6,787 nt of DNA from Cellvibrionales bacterium UBA1854 (GCA_002338445.1 DDII01000027.1:1-6787), one strand, 5' to 3'. Counted from the stretch's first letter, positions 1 through 6,787 are shown. Numbers and translations are program-made. The notes: generated by a model not told the origin, from the letters alone.

Positions 1-851
1 TATCGGCTCCAATACACCAAGCCATTACCCACCCTAGACTGTAGTGGTATTCTCCACTGCCACCCCGCACCTCTGGCGATTGCGCGCGTGTAGGGTACTG
101 GTTCTGATGTAGATGCTGTTTGTACGGCAACCGCCCGATTACATGGCAACCATTCAGACCAATCGTCGAATTTCGTATTTAACGCTTTTTCGATGATGAG
201 ACCCGCGAAGCCACTGCAGTCTATGAACAGATCGCCTTCTATCTTTTCGCCTGATTGTAGATCTAATGCAGATATGAAACCTGTGGTTTCATCGGTTGTA
301 ACATTGATAATCTTACCTTCAATTCTCTTAACATTATTTTCCTCTGCTATTTTCCTCATGAATTTGGCGTAAAGCCCAGCATCAAAGTGATAGGCATAGT
401 TGAGTTTCTCGTTATCTACCGATACTGCGAAGCGATCTGACTTGGCTGCCATCAGTTCTGTACAATAATTTCCGAAGTCGCCACTTAATCCAAGCCTTTT
501 ACCCTTTAGCCAGAAATGATGGAACCCTGCAGCCCAGCATCCTTTTCCTGTTAATCCGAAAGAATGAATATATTTTTCGTTTAGCGCCCTCCAATTTTCG
601 AACGAGATTCCTAGTTTGAAGGATCCATTAACGGCCGACATAAATTCTTGTTCATTTATCTTTAGCAGATGATGCAAAACCAACATTGTGGGGATTGTTG
701 CCTCGCCCACTCCAATAGTACCGATCTCATCTGACTCAATTAAAGTTACCTGCAGATTGTCTCCAAGTAATTTTGAGATTGATGCGGCCGCTAGCCAACC
801 AGCGGTCCCTCCCCCAACAATAACAATGTTTTCAATAGAAGGCTTATTCAC
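1..851 (-). CDS. Flavin-dependent tryptophan halogenase-family protein, N-terminal part (cut by window edge)
   Basis: The frame is open from a GTG at 851 to the window edge, giving 283 complete codons plus two bases; the C-terminal half lies outside. Near the N terminus is the FAD-binding Rossmann motif GGGTAGW (residues 13-19), followed by GVGEATIP (47-54). Lys79 sits in NGSFKLG, at the position of the catalytic lysine of tryptophan halogenases such as PrnA. A Rossmann-associated DCSG motif is at 211-214. The halogenase signature WxWxIP is intact (W264, W266, I268, P269). In this family FADH2 and O2 oxidise halide to HOX, which the lysine relays to an aromatic substrate; the substrate here is unknown. 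GTG is chosen because an in-frame TAA lies only 15 bases upstream, no ATG intervenes, and GAGG sits 5 bases before it. It is the last visible gene of the operon, 25 bases after the cupin stop. No signal peptide is seen, so it is probably cytoplasmic. The catalytic glutamate region cannot be checked. Confidence 0.9.
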   Translation of the reverse strand, partial: MNKPSIENIVIVGGGTAGWLAAASISKLLGDNLQVTLIESDEIGTIGVGEATIPTMLVLHHLLKINEQEFMSAVNGSFKLGISFENWRALNEKYIHSFGLTGKGCWAAGFHHFWLKGKRLGLSGDFGNYCTELMAAKSDRFAVSVDNEKLNYAYHFDAGLYAKFMRKIAEENNVKRIEGKIINVTTDETTGFISALDLQSGEKIEGDLFIDCSGFAGLIIEKALNTKFDDWSEWLPCNRAVAVQTASTSEPVPYTRAIARGAGWQWRIPLQSRVGNGLVYWSR

Positions 852-856
852 TTGGA

Positions 857-860
857 CCTC
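857..860 (-). promoter_or_regulatory. Ribosome binding site fixing the GTG start of the left-edge halogenase
   Basis: GAGG lies 5 bases before the GTG at 851. An ATG at 880-878 and another nearby at 862 are in a different frame and soon hit a stop, so this site decides the start. Confidence 0.7.
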
Positions 861-876
861 ATACTTTTATAACGTG

Positions 877-1887
877 TCATGTTAAGTACCTCGACAGATT
901 TGTTCTTAAATTTTTTGCTGCTTCAGCATTAATCGGATTTAAAATACCTCTTGCGTTTTGGGGAATGTGACTAAATTTATCGTCTGTTGCCTCAAAAACA
1001 TAATGGTTAAATAAGTCCCGCCATATTGCTCGTTGCTCCGTCGGTAAATCTCTGAGTGCTAATATGGCATGTTGTAAGGCGCCCAATGGTGGACCAAGAT
1101 ATTCTGGAGAATTCCTCCACCAGTAATTTACGAGAATATTAAATGGATCCATTGCTTCCACATGATGCCACCACATGCTTGGAATATATATAGCATCACC
1201 GGGGTTAAGTTGGGCTGATTGCGCGTTATCTAAGGCCGTTTGAAACTTTGGAAAGGCACTAAAATCCGGATCAGCAAAATTAACCATACTAACGGGCTGA
1301 CCAGCTGGGGTAAAATCCAGAGGCCCGATGTATAAGTTGTTTATTTGCTCCGGCGGAAAGAGGATAAATTCCCGCTTTCCAGCAACAGCACACGCTATGT
1401 TGTTTGCAAAGTCGAAGTGGGCGGCTATTCGACTTTGGTTGCCAAACCATATACTTACTAGTGGTTTTTGTCGATCAAGATTCAGATCATTTTCTGTTCG
1501 AAATTCTGGAAGCCAATGGTCAATGTTCGTTGATGACACATAAAGCGTCTGAGGTTTTTCGATGAAACGGTTGTTCAAAATCCTTTTGAGCGCGTCGCCC
1601 AAAGACATCCTTACAGTTCTGTAATTGAATCCGGTCATGTCGCTGTTATAAAAGACTCTACCAAATTCTTCGTTCGAACCTACGCAGGCGGTAACTGGTC
1701 GATTAGCATCAAAATTTAAGAGATACCTCGTAACCTGATCCGCCCCTTGTTTATTTTCCCGAACCGAGGGCCATTGAGTAACGAGACCCCTCAGAATTAC
1801 GGGCTTTTTACAGTGTATTAAGTCGTCCGGAATTTCACTTGCCGTTGCTCCCTCGAATTCTTCAACATGTTGGGTTATCTTCAGCAC
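877..1887 (-). CDS. Cupin_8/JmjC-like Fe(II)/2-oxoglutarate oxygenase family protein (FIH-like core)
   Basis: This 336-residue protein has no signal peptide and is probably cytoplasmic. Residues 23-40 (KKPVILRG and the following WP) match the usual cupin_8 N-terminal strand. The metal triad is complete: H157 and D159 (HFD) and H241 in PSMWWHHV. K171 in GKREFILFPP matches the lysine that binds 2-oxoglutarate in human FIH (K214), and N163 and N254 sit where FIH has N205 and N294. The NFADPDF and FPKFQ stretches (203-216) also recall FIH. These comparisons are from memory. Such enzymes couple 2-oxoglutarate decarboxylation to hydroxylation or demethylation of proteins, nucleic acids or small molecules; the substrate here is unknown. 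The start is GTG, directly after an in-frame TAA, with only a weak GAGAA-like purine run upstream. The gene lies 43 bases after the SapC-family gene and 25 bases before the second halogenase, consistent with one operon. Some metagenomic annotations would call it simply 'cupin-like domain protein'. Confidence 0.9.
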   Translation of the reverse strand: MLKITQHVEEFEGATASEIPDDLIHCKKPVILRGLVTQWPSVRENKQGADQVTRYLLNFDANRPVTACVGSNEEFGRVFYNSDMTGFNYRTVRMSLGDALKRILNNRFIEKPQTLYVSSTNIDHWLPEFRTENDLNLDRQKPLVSIWFGNQSRIAAHFDFANNIACAVAGKREFILFPPEQINNLYIGPLDFTPAGQPVSMVNFADPDFSAFPKFQTALDNAQSAQLNPGDAIYIPSMWWHHVEAMDPFNILVNYWWRNSPEYLGPPLGALQHAILALRDLPTEQRAIWRDLFNHYVFEATDDKFSHIPQNARGILNPINAEAAKNLRTNLSRYLT

Positions 1888-1930
1888 TTATTCAATTCTC
1901 GGCTAGGGCTAGTAGTAATTAGGTGAAATT

Positions 1931-2659
1931 TTATTTACCATCTGGTGTAACAAGCAAATTTTTCTTTTCAACCAAAGTTCCAATTCTAGAATACGATGCG
2001 AGACACATATATATCGATTGTAAAAAGTTTTTACTGTGGAGTGATGACAATGCTTCCCCATCTAATTTATTCAGTCTATCTTCGTTTATTGCGTAAAACC
2101 CTGTAAGTTTGCGCTTTGACCCATCCACTAGTCCGACTTCGATGTTGCAAGTTTCCATTAGTTGGTAATCAGTCAGGGCCTCAACTAGCTGCTTATTATG
2201 GTCATGTCCTGAGTGGATAGCCTCAAGCCTCTTTACTACATTAAGCAGGTACTCACTCGGTTCCCCAGAGTCTTCGAATAACCGCATTCCTGTTGTTTCA
2301 CTTATTCTAGGACTATCCATATCAATCGAGACTACTGGCTTTTCTTTGGTCCCTCGAGAGGATTGAAAACTGATAAAGAAGGGAGACCGTTCCATCATGA
2401 TCGGAACGTAGTTAGCCCCCCAGCCGTCATCTTGTAGAAATAAATTCTCATTTTGCTCTAACCCAAGTAACGCAGTTGCATAAAATGATCCGTCTTCCGG
2501 ATCTTTGGCAAAGAAAATAGGGAAATGATGCTGGATAGCTCGGAATTCTAGAGGAAACACCATTATATGCATTAATCCGTCGCCGAGCGCGTAGCTCTTC
2601 TCGGTGATGATACGGTAATTTCGATGCTCGGCGCTTGTAACAAGCTTGTAGTTGGCCAT
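1931..2659 (-). CDS. SapC-family protein
   Basis: This 242-residue protein is close to the usual SapC-family length and has no signal peptide or membrane segment. Family hallmarks are in order: FPIFFAK (46-52), ALLG (63-66), ENLF (71-74), then W80, YVP (84-86) and RSPF (91-94). A C-terminal block follows, with LTGFYAINEDRL (185-196), LDGEALSSL (199-207) and an amphipathic stretch NFLQSIYMCLASYSR (211-225). The name comes from a Campylobacter S-layer locus. In the context seen here (TonB receptor, halogenase, cupin) members are of unknown biochemical function, so an S-layer role should not be assumed. The start is ATG with a strong purine-rich site just upstream. The stop TAA is followed in frame by a second TAA after three codons. 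It is the second gene of the four-gene unit, 47 bases after the halogenase. I am sure of the family but not of the role. Confidence 0.88.
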   Translation of the reverse strand: MANYKLVTSAEHRNYRIITEKSYALGDGLMHIMVFPLEFRAIQHHFPIFFAKDPEDGSFYATALLGLEQNENLFLQDDGWGANYVPIMMERSPFFISFQSSRGTKEKPVVSIDMDSPRISETTGMRLFEDSGEPSEYLLNVVKRLEAIHSGHDHNKQLVEALTDYQLMETCNIEVGLVDGSKRKLTGFYAINEDRLNKLDGEALSSLHSKNFLQSIYMCLASYSRIGTLVEKKNLLVTPDGK

Positions 2660-2671
2660 CCTCCTACTCCC
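2660..2671 (-). promoter_or_regulatory. Strong Shine-Dalgarno region of the SapC-family gene
   Basis: On the minus strand the bases read GGGAGTAGGAGG and touch the ATG at 2659. The AGGAGG core is too close to act alone, whereas GGGAG is 7 bases from the ATG, the normal distance. It is by far the best ribosome site in the window, so this protein may be made in excess of its neighbours (inference). Confidence 0.6.
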
Positions 2672-2706
2672 TACGTTGGGTGGAGTGTGAAAACTCTTTG
2701 CCGCTG

Positions 2707-4269
2707 CTAAACTGCTTGGAAACCATATGTATTTATCTTACTGATCAGCTCTCGATTTGTGGGTAATGTGGCACAAAGCTGTTTACTTTGCTTGAGATTG
2801 TTCTCAAAGCATTGTCTTGCAATTTCCCATGAGTTTGGCTTGGAGGACTCTCGTGATTGCTCAAGATGGGTCTTAAATCCCATGCCATAGAGAACGTACT
2901 GATAGCTTGCTGATGGGAACATTTCACTTGCGTAAATGTTGTCATGGTGCCAGGGCGGGTGGTATTTCCAGTGTGCTAAGGAGTCGGCAAGACTTTCCGG
3001 TATAGTCTCGGCATCTTTGTTGTCCCTCCAATAAGCGCTATCTTGTCGATCTGTCAGCACATAATGGAGCTTGAGGAAGTCAACAATCGAATCCCATCGT
3101 CGAGAAAAATCTTTGTTGAAACGTTTCGCGACGATCTCCATATGAGCGCGGTCGTATGGAAGTTGGTCAGTTATTGTGGACGCCGCGAGTTCTACCAACA
3201 CCAGTGCTGATGCCTCAAGTGGTTCTATAAAACCTGCCGCCATGCCCACGGCGACACAGTTACGGTGCCAAAAAGCGGTTCTATGGCCTGGCTCAAAAGT
3301 GATCTTTCGCGCCGATATCGATGATGGATTGACAGCTTTTGAACTCCCATCTATATACGCCAATAGTGCGTTGTGAGCTGCTTCGTCAGTGGTGTGAGCG
3401 CTCGAATATACATAACCGGTGCCGCGTCTACTTTGTAACCCGATGTCCCATATCCAACCCGCTTTTTGTGCGGTTGATAGTGTGCATGACTCTATCTCGT
3501 AATCCTGGTCTTTATAAGGAACTTGGGCGGCTAATGCAGAGTCGTTAAAGAGAAACTTATGCTTTTTAGTGATAGGTATCTTGAAGTGTTTCCCCAAGAG
3601 AATAGATTGCATACCACTGCAGTCCACGAAGAGCTCACCTTCTATCTCCCGAGTGGTGGTTGTTAGTGATTTAATATCACCTACTTCATTGTTGTTAACC
3701 GTAACTACATGGTCTGTCAAATGGCATACGCCAAGTGTCTCTGTTGCATGCTTTCGAAGCAACTCCGCGAATTTACCCGCATCTAAGTGATATCCATAGT
3801 TCAGCTGACCAACGTACTCAGGAGTCGAAATCTGTTTTGGTGCCAAATGTTTGTCGAAAACCTTACTTTGAGGACATACTGCCTCTGCAAAAGTAACCTC
3901 ATGGGAAAGTTTCTGCCAAGGTTCAACCAGATTTGTTTCGGCATAGTTGTTCGGCAGTGTGAAAGGATGTATGTAGCTACGTTTATCTCTACAAGTCCAG
4001 TCAAAGAATTGGGTGCCTTGTTTGAAGCTAGCGTTGCATTTTCTAAAGAAATCAGTCTCTTTTATACCGATTCTCCTCAGAGATGCCCGCATCGACGGCC
4101 ATGTTCCCTCTCCGACTCCAATAGAATTTACATTTGGCGACTCTATTAGGGTTACATTGAAGGCGCTGCCAGTCGGGGTGATTTTATGCTTTGCTGCTAT
4201 TATTGACGCAGTAAGCCATCCTGCAGTGCCACCCCCCAAAATCACAATGTTGTTCACTTGTCTCTGCAT
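2707..4269 (-). CDS. Flavin-dependent tryptophan halogenase-family protein (complete)
   Basis: This 520-residue protein has the usual length for tryptophan halogenases. It carries the FAD motif GGGTAGW (12-18), GVGEGTWPS (51-59), the putative catalytic lysine K83 in NASFKQG, VDCSG (215-219), GWIWDIG (271-277), NCVAVGMAAGFIEPLEAS (337-354) with E352 at the position of the PrnA catalytic glutamate, and HYVLTDRQDSAYW (402-414). W272 and W274 of the WxWxIP signature are present, but the proline is G277. The fold and the Lys/Glu pair support FADH2-dependent halide oxidation; the altered motif leaves true halogenase activity and substrate open. No signal peptide is seen, so it is probably cytoplasmic, and it would need an FADH2-supplying reductase from elsewhere. 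The ATG has a poor ribosome site: AAGG is 15 bases away in a T-rich leader. A GTG four codons in (4257) is an alternative start. It is the first gene after the receptor terminator, apparently opening the four-gene unit. Confidence 0.93.
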   Translation of the reverse strand: MQRQVNNIVILGGGTAGWLTASIIAAKHKITPTGSAFNVTLIESPNVNSIGVGEGTWPSMRASLRRIGIKETDFFRKCNASFKQGTQFFDWTCRDKRSYIHPFTLPNNYAETNLVEPWQKLSHEVTFAEAVCPQSKVFDKHLAPKQISTPEYVGQLNYGYHLDAGKFAELLRKHATETLGVCHLTDHVVTVNNNEVGDIKSLTTTTREIEGELFVDCSGMQSILLGKHFKIPITKKHKFLFNDSALAAQVPYKDQDYEIESCTLSTAQKAGWIWDIGLQSRRGTGYVYSSAHTTDEAAHNALLAYIDGSSKAVNPSSISARKITFEPGHRTAFWHRNCVAVGMAAGFIEPLEASALVLVELAASTITDQLPYDRAHMEIVAKRFNKDFSRRWDSIVDFLKLHYVLTDRQDSAYWRDNKDAETIPESLADSLAHWKYHPPWHHDNIYASEMFPSASYQYVLYGMGFKTHLEQSRESSKPNSWEIARQCFENNLKQSKQLCATLPTNRELISKINTYGFQAV

Positions 4270-4285
4270 AATAAAAAATATTAAC

Positions 4286-4315
4286 CTTAAACGAAATAGT
4301 GCGGTTGGCTATCAA
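4286..4315 (-). promoter_or_regulatory. Possible sigma70-type promoter for the halogenase-SapC-cupin-halogenase unit
   Basis: TTGATA (4315-4310, five of six matches to -35) and TTTAAG (4291-4286, four of six to -10) are separated by 18 bases. The transcript would start around 4279, only about 10 bases before the ATG, which is short and lowers confidence unless the GTG at 4257 is used. Another -10-like box, TATAAA (4359-4354), has no good -35 partner. A promoter somewhere in 4270-4363 is expected because the receptor gene ends in a terminator, but the exact site is uncertain. Confidence 0.25.
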
Positions 4316-4320
4316 ATATG

Positions 4321-4352
4321 GACATTGCACCAGACATATCTCGATGTTGCAT
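4321..4352. repeat. Pair of similar 10-mers in the leader, possible operator
   Basis: GACATTGCAC (4321-4330) and GATGTTGCAT (4343-4352) agree at seven of ten bases, including TTGCA, and start 22 bases apart, about two helical turns. They lie upstream of the promoter-like boxes and of the halogenase start. This could be a tandem regulator site, but the match is short and chance is a real alternative. Confidence 0.2.
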
Positions 4353-4363
4353 CTTTATAACGT

Positions 4364-4393
4364 AAAAAACCGCCGTATTCATGACGGTTCTTT
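4364..4393 (-). terminator. Intrinsic terminator of the TonB-dependent receptor gene
   Basis: In the minus-strand RNA, AACCGUC and GGCGGUU form a 7-bp stem (one G-U pair) around an 8-base loop, followed by a run of U. AAAG before the stem can pair with the first bases of the U run, extending it to 11 bp. It begins 18 bases after the receptor's TGA, the typical place. It implies that the downstream genes have their own promoter or depend on readthrough. Confidence 0.75.
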
Positions 4394-4411
4394 GGAACAC
4401 ACAAATTTGCG

Positions 4412-6787
4412 TCAGAAATTGTAGGTTATACCGAAGTCATATCGCGCACCTGTCTGACCCATCTGTAAGACTTGATGCGCCTGTCGACTATACACTCGAT
4501 AAGTTGACTCTCCAATATTGATACCCGCAAAGAATACCCTTATGTTTTCTGAATATTGGTAGTTTGCACTGATGTCAATTTGACTATAGCCACGGACGTT
4601 TTGCGGATTTGTAAAGCGACCTTGATCCTGACCTACTCCTGCTAAGAAGTTATCCCTCCAGTTATAAGCTACCCTCATCTCAAACTTGTCTTTATCATAA
4701 AAGGCTATCAAATTAGCAGAGTCGCTTAAACCATTCAAAGCAAACTGGGCTTCAAGATTGTTATTATCGAACTGTACGTTTCCATGCACCAATGTAGCAT
4801 TTGCTATCACGCCAAAACCAGTATCTCCAAATGTATGTTGTAGATTGATCTCTATGCCCTCGATAACTGCGGCATCAATATTTGCCGGGGACCTTATCTC
4901 CCAGACTAGTGGGTCGCCTTGACCCCGAATACCACGCAACCTTGCCTCTCCATTCTCTAAGTATACCTCGCTACCTGACAAATTCTGGAACGCAACCGTA
5001 CCCTCGACATTATAATCTGACAAAATTTGGCTGGTTATATCTGTAACTGAAGGATCGGTATTTCCGCTAGAGATTACATCGGCTTCCACGGCCGCATAGA
5101 GCGCTGACCCTTTGAAGTCGGCAAGACCACCATCACCAAAGAGTGCCTCATCTCTGAAGCTTGTGCCAATAAAGTCTTCCGTATCTTTTAAAAAGTATCC
5201 CAAGGAGAAATAACTATCTTCGCCGTAGTACCACTCATAAGAGATATCCAAATTTGAAGCTAGTATCGGTTCTAAACCGGGATTTCCCCCCGCTGCACGT
5301 GGTCTATTATCATTGGGGAAGTTAGTACCAGAAGCCGTAAGACCACCCTGGATGTCGGTGTAGCTTGGTCGTGTAATCGTCTGACTCGCCGACAGGCGCA
5401 ATACGACATCGTCGCGCACCGTCAGGTCAATATCAACGCTTGGCAAAAGTTTTTCATAAGACCCTGTGTATGGAGCCTTAACCTGCGTCTCAAACTTGTA
5501 GTAAACTTCATTGCCTCCAGTGGTGTAAACTTCACTGATATCGGGCGCCAATGCCATAGAGGTGATATCTGTCTCCTCATGTCTGATGCCGAGCTGGATA
5601 TTTAAAGGGTAGGTACCATACTGCGGTATGAACAGCTCGGTGCTGTGGTTCAGCTGAACATAGGCAGCAATTGACTCCTCTTCCGTGTATCGATCTACTT
5701 CCCAGACGGTACTGGGGCAGTACCCGTCTCCACAATCCCCAACTTCTTGGTATATCTTACCCGTGTCGGTGTATATCTGCCTAGCGATTGTCTTAATATC
5801 CGCTGCGTCCGCAATGAAGAAGTCGGTGGTACGAGCGGGGTCATCATTTCCCTCAATCTGGTCGAACTGATTGCTCATTGAAGCTCTGGTAAGTACATCA
5901 TCTAACAATCCAAGATCACCAACACCTCCCCACGTATCTTGCTGAATACTAGAGGTAAGACCCTGATTTTCTACTTTGGAGGATTCTAGGCCGAAGTCGA
6001 TTGATGTCACGTCCGAGACTTCGAAATTCCCTTTGAACCGACTTTGCTTGATTCCCATTTCCATGTGTTCGTTCCCGATCACACTGCCGCTGATCCTCAT
6101 ATCGCTCTTGTAAAGTGGGCGGGCTACAGGGTCTAAGGGACCATCGCCATCCGGATCGACGCCACTGTCCATTCCTATGGTCATTATAGGCAACTCTGAC
6201 CGGTAATCGACTCGCGTTAACACGCGGTTATAGCTTGCTATATTTAAGTTAACACCAGTTCCCTCTGGACCAGCTGCACCTTGGTTTGCTTCAGAGTCAT
6301 GGTGGTCAATCTCAAGCCGAAGGTTATCTTTTGCCTGCCAAGCCAGATTCAGTCCTATTGACTCACTCTCATCAATATTCCCCTCGTACCCCAGAGCCAT
6401 TGCATTATCCGAGGGGTTACTGATTTCTGTATAAATTAAGGGCGATGCGTGCGACCCAAAGGTCTCCCAGGTAGTTTGGACGGTATTGGAATTATGTGAA
6501 AACCATCCTCCGAAACTGTTATACGCCCTAGCCAATTCAAACTCCGTGTAAGTGTAGTCTACAGTGGCCTCCACAGTATCTGATGCCGCCCACTGGAGGG
6601 TGAGTTGCCCGTTGACTCGCTGGCTAGAATACTCGTTTACAGTGTAACTTGCCTGTCTGGGAGTGGACAGGAAGATATCTGCATTTTCGGTGGGGGAAGG
6701 GCGATTGATCTGATCATCATTGTCAGGAGGCATTGTGCCGCCGATGGTAGATGCGAGCTCTGTGAACCAGCCGCTAGTACTGTAACT
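4412..6787 (-). CDS. TonB-dependent receptor, C-terminal beta-barrel part (N terminus beyond window)
   Basis: The frame runs open to the right edge, 18 codons past the first visible ATG (6733), so that ATG is internal. The 791 visible residues are nearly all outer-membrane barrel; the signal peptide, TonB box and most or all of the plug lie outside. Counting from the ATG at 6733, support comes from the alternating aromatic/polar strands throughout, the block KLLPSVDIDLTVRDD (428-442) with LRLSASQTITRPSY (445-458), GNPGLEP (483-489), the strand around 672-698 with NLIAFYDKDKF and YNWRDNFLAG, and a final strand ending in aromatic F773. These resemble the TonB-Xanth-Caul receptor family, which imports oligosaccharides or other scarce nutrients using proton-motive force through TonB-ExbBD. 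The ligand is not deducible. Likely extracellular loops hold an acidic DPDGDG segment (193-198) and a close cysteine pair (C334, C339). The gene ends at an intrinsic terminator, then the halogenase unit follows in the same direction. Confidence 0.92.
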   Translation of the reverse strand, partial: SYSTSGWFTELASTIGGTMPPDNDDQINRPSPTENADIFLSTPRQASYTVNEYSSQRVNGQLTLQWAASDTVEATVDYTYTEFELARAYNSFGGWFSHNSNTVQTTWETFGSHASPLIYTEISNPSDNAMALGYEGNIDESESIGLNLAWQAKDNLRLEIDHHDSEANQGAAGPEGTGVNLNIASYNRVLTRVDYRSELPIMTIGMDSGVDPDGDGPLDPVARPLYKSDMRISGSVIGNEHMEMGIKQSRFKGNFEVSDVTSIDFGLESSKVENQGLTSSIQQDTWGGVGDLGLLDDVLTRASMSNQFDQIEGNDDPARTTDFFIADAADIKTIARQIYTDTGKIYQEVGDCGDGYCPSTVWEVDRYTEEESIAAYVQLNHSTELFIPQYGTYPLNIQLGIRHEETDITSMALAPDISEVYTTGGNEVYYKFETQVKAPYTGSYEKLLPSVDIDLTVRDDVVLRLSASQTITRPSYTDIQGGLTASGTNFPNDNRPRAAGGNPGLEPILASNLDISYEWYYGEDSYFSLGYFLKDTEDFIGTSFRDEALFGDGGLADFKGSALYAAVEADVISSGNTDPSVTDITSQILSDYNVEGTVAFQNLSGSEVYLENGEARLRGIRGQGDPLVWEIRSPANIDAAVIEGIEINLQHTFGDTGFGVIANATLVHGNVQFDNNNLEAQFALNGLSDSANLIAFYDKDKFEMRVAYNWRDNFLAGVGQDQGRFTNPQNVRGYSQIDISANYQYSENIRVFFAGINIGESTYRVYSRQAHQVLQMGQTGARYDFGITYNF

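Noticed and set aside
688..885. Plus-strand 65-codon open frame at the left-edge halogenase start
   Set aside because: It is the mirror of the GGGTAGW region of the minus-strand gene; an analogous antisense frame occurs over the other halogenase for the same reason.
1888..1930. CTAGCCCTAG near-palindrome between SapC and cupin genes
   Set aside because: The arms are only four bases and no U run follows, so it is neither a convincing terminator nor an operator.
2660..2706. GAGT/ACTC inverted repeat in the halogenase-SapC gap
   Set aside because: It is too short and AT-flanked to be a stable hairpin, and it has no U tract.
3787..4360. Overlapping plus-strand open frames of 120 and 115 codons
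   Set aside because: They lie antisense to the well-supported halogenase N terminus and its leader. Their protein has no recognisable family pattern and no ribosome site stands out.
6731..6733. ATG as the receptor start codon
   Set aside because: The frame continues upstream for 18 codons to the window edge, and the following residues are barrel, with no signal peptide or plug.
1..6787. CRISPR array, tRNA, insertion sequence or attachment site
   Set aside because: Reading both strands showed no regularly spaced repeats, no cloverleaf-like sequence in the short gaps, no transposase and no terminal inverted repeats.

Overview
The window carries five protein-coding genes, all on the minus strand, with no RNA genes, no mobile elements and no gene-free stretch over about 150 bases. 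In transcription order (right to left) they are: a TonB-dependent receptor cut by the right edge (4412-6787); a complete flavin-dependent, tryptophan-halogenase-family protein (2707-4269); a SapC-family protein (1931-2659); a cupin_8/JmjC-like protein with a complete Fe(II)/2-oxoglutarate-type active site (877-1887); and a second, divergent halogenase-family protein cut by the left edge (1-851). The left-edge gene starts at GTG, and its frame is open to the edge.

The base composition is moderate and AT-leaning. The receptor is of the large TonB-Xanth-Caul-like kind, and receptor, halogenase, SapC and cupin genes are typically found together in aquatic, carbohydrate-using Gram-negative bacteria (Alteromonadales/Cellvibrionales-type Gammaproteobacteria, Caulobacterales, sphingomonads, Xanthomonadaceae). 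A marine-type gammaproteobacterium is my best guess, but the sequence alone does not settle the taxon.

Layout: the receptor gene ends in an intrinsic terminator (4364-4393). Next comes a leader of about 95 bases that holds weak promoter-like boxes and a pair of similar 10-mers spaced 22 bases apart. The other four genes follow with gaps of 47, 43 and 25 bases and no terminator between them, so they look like one transcription unit: halogenase, SapC, cupin, halogenase.

Working model (inference): the outer-membrane receptor imports an unknown ligand, and the downstream enzymes act in the cytoplasm on it or on a related molecule. These would be two FAD-dependent halogenase-like oxidoreductases and one FIH-like 2-oxoglutarate oxygenase, with a SapC protein of unknown role. 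No halogenated product, substrate or flavin reductase is evident here. The most interesting aspect is this combination of an importer with three oxidative enzymes, and the different active-site signatures of the two halogenases (WxWxIP in one, WxWxIG in the other).
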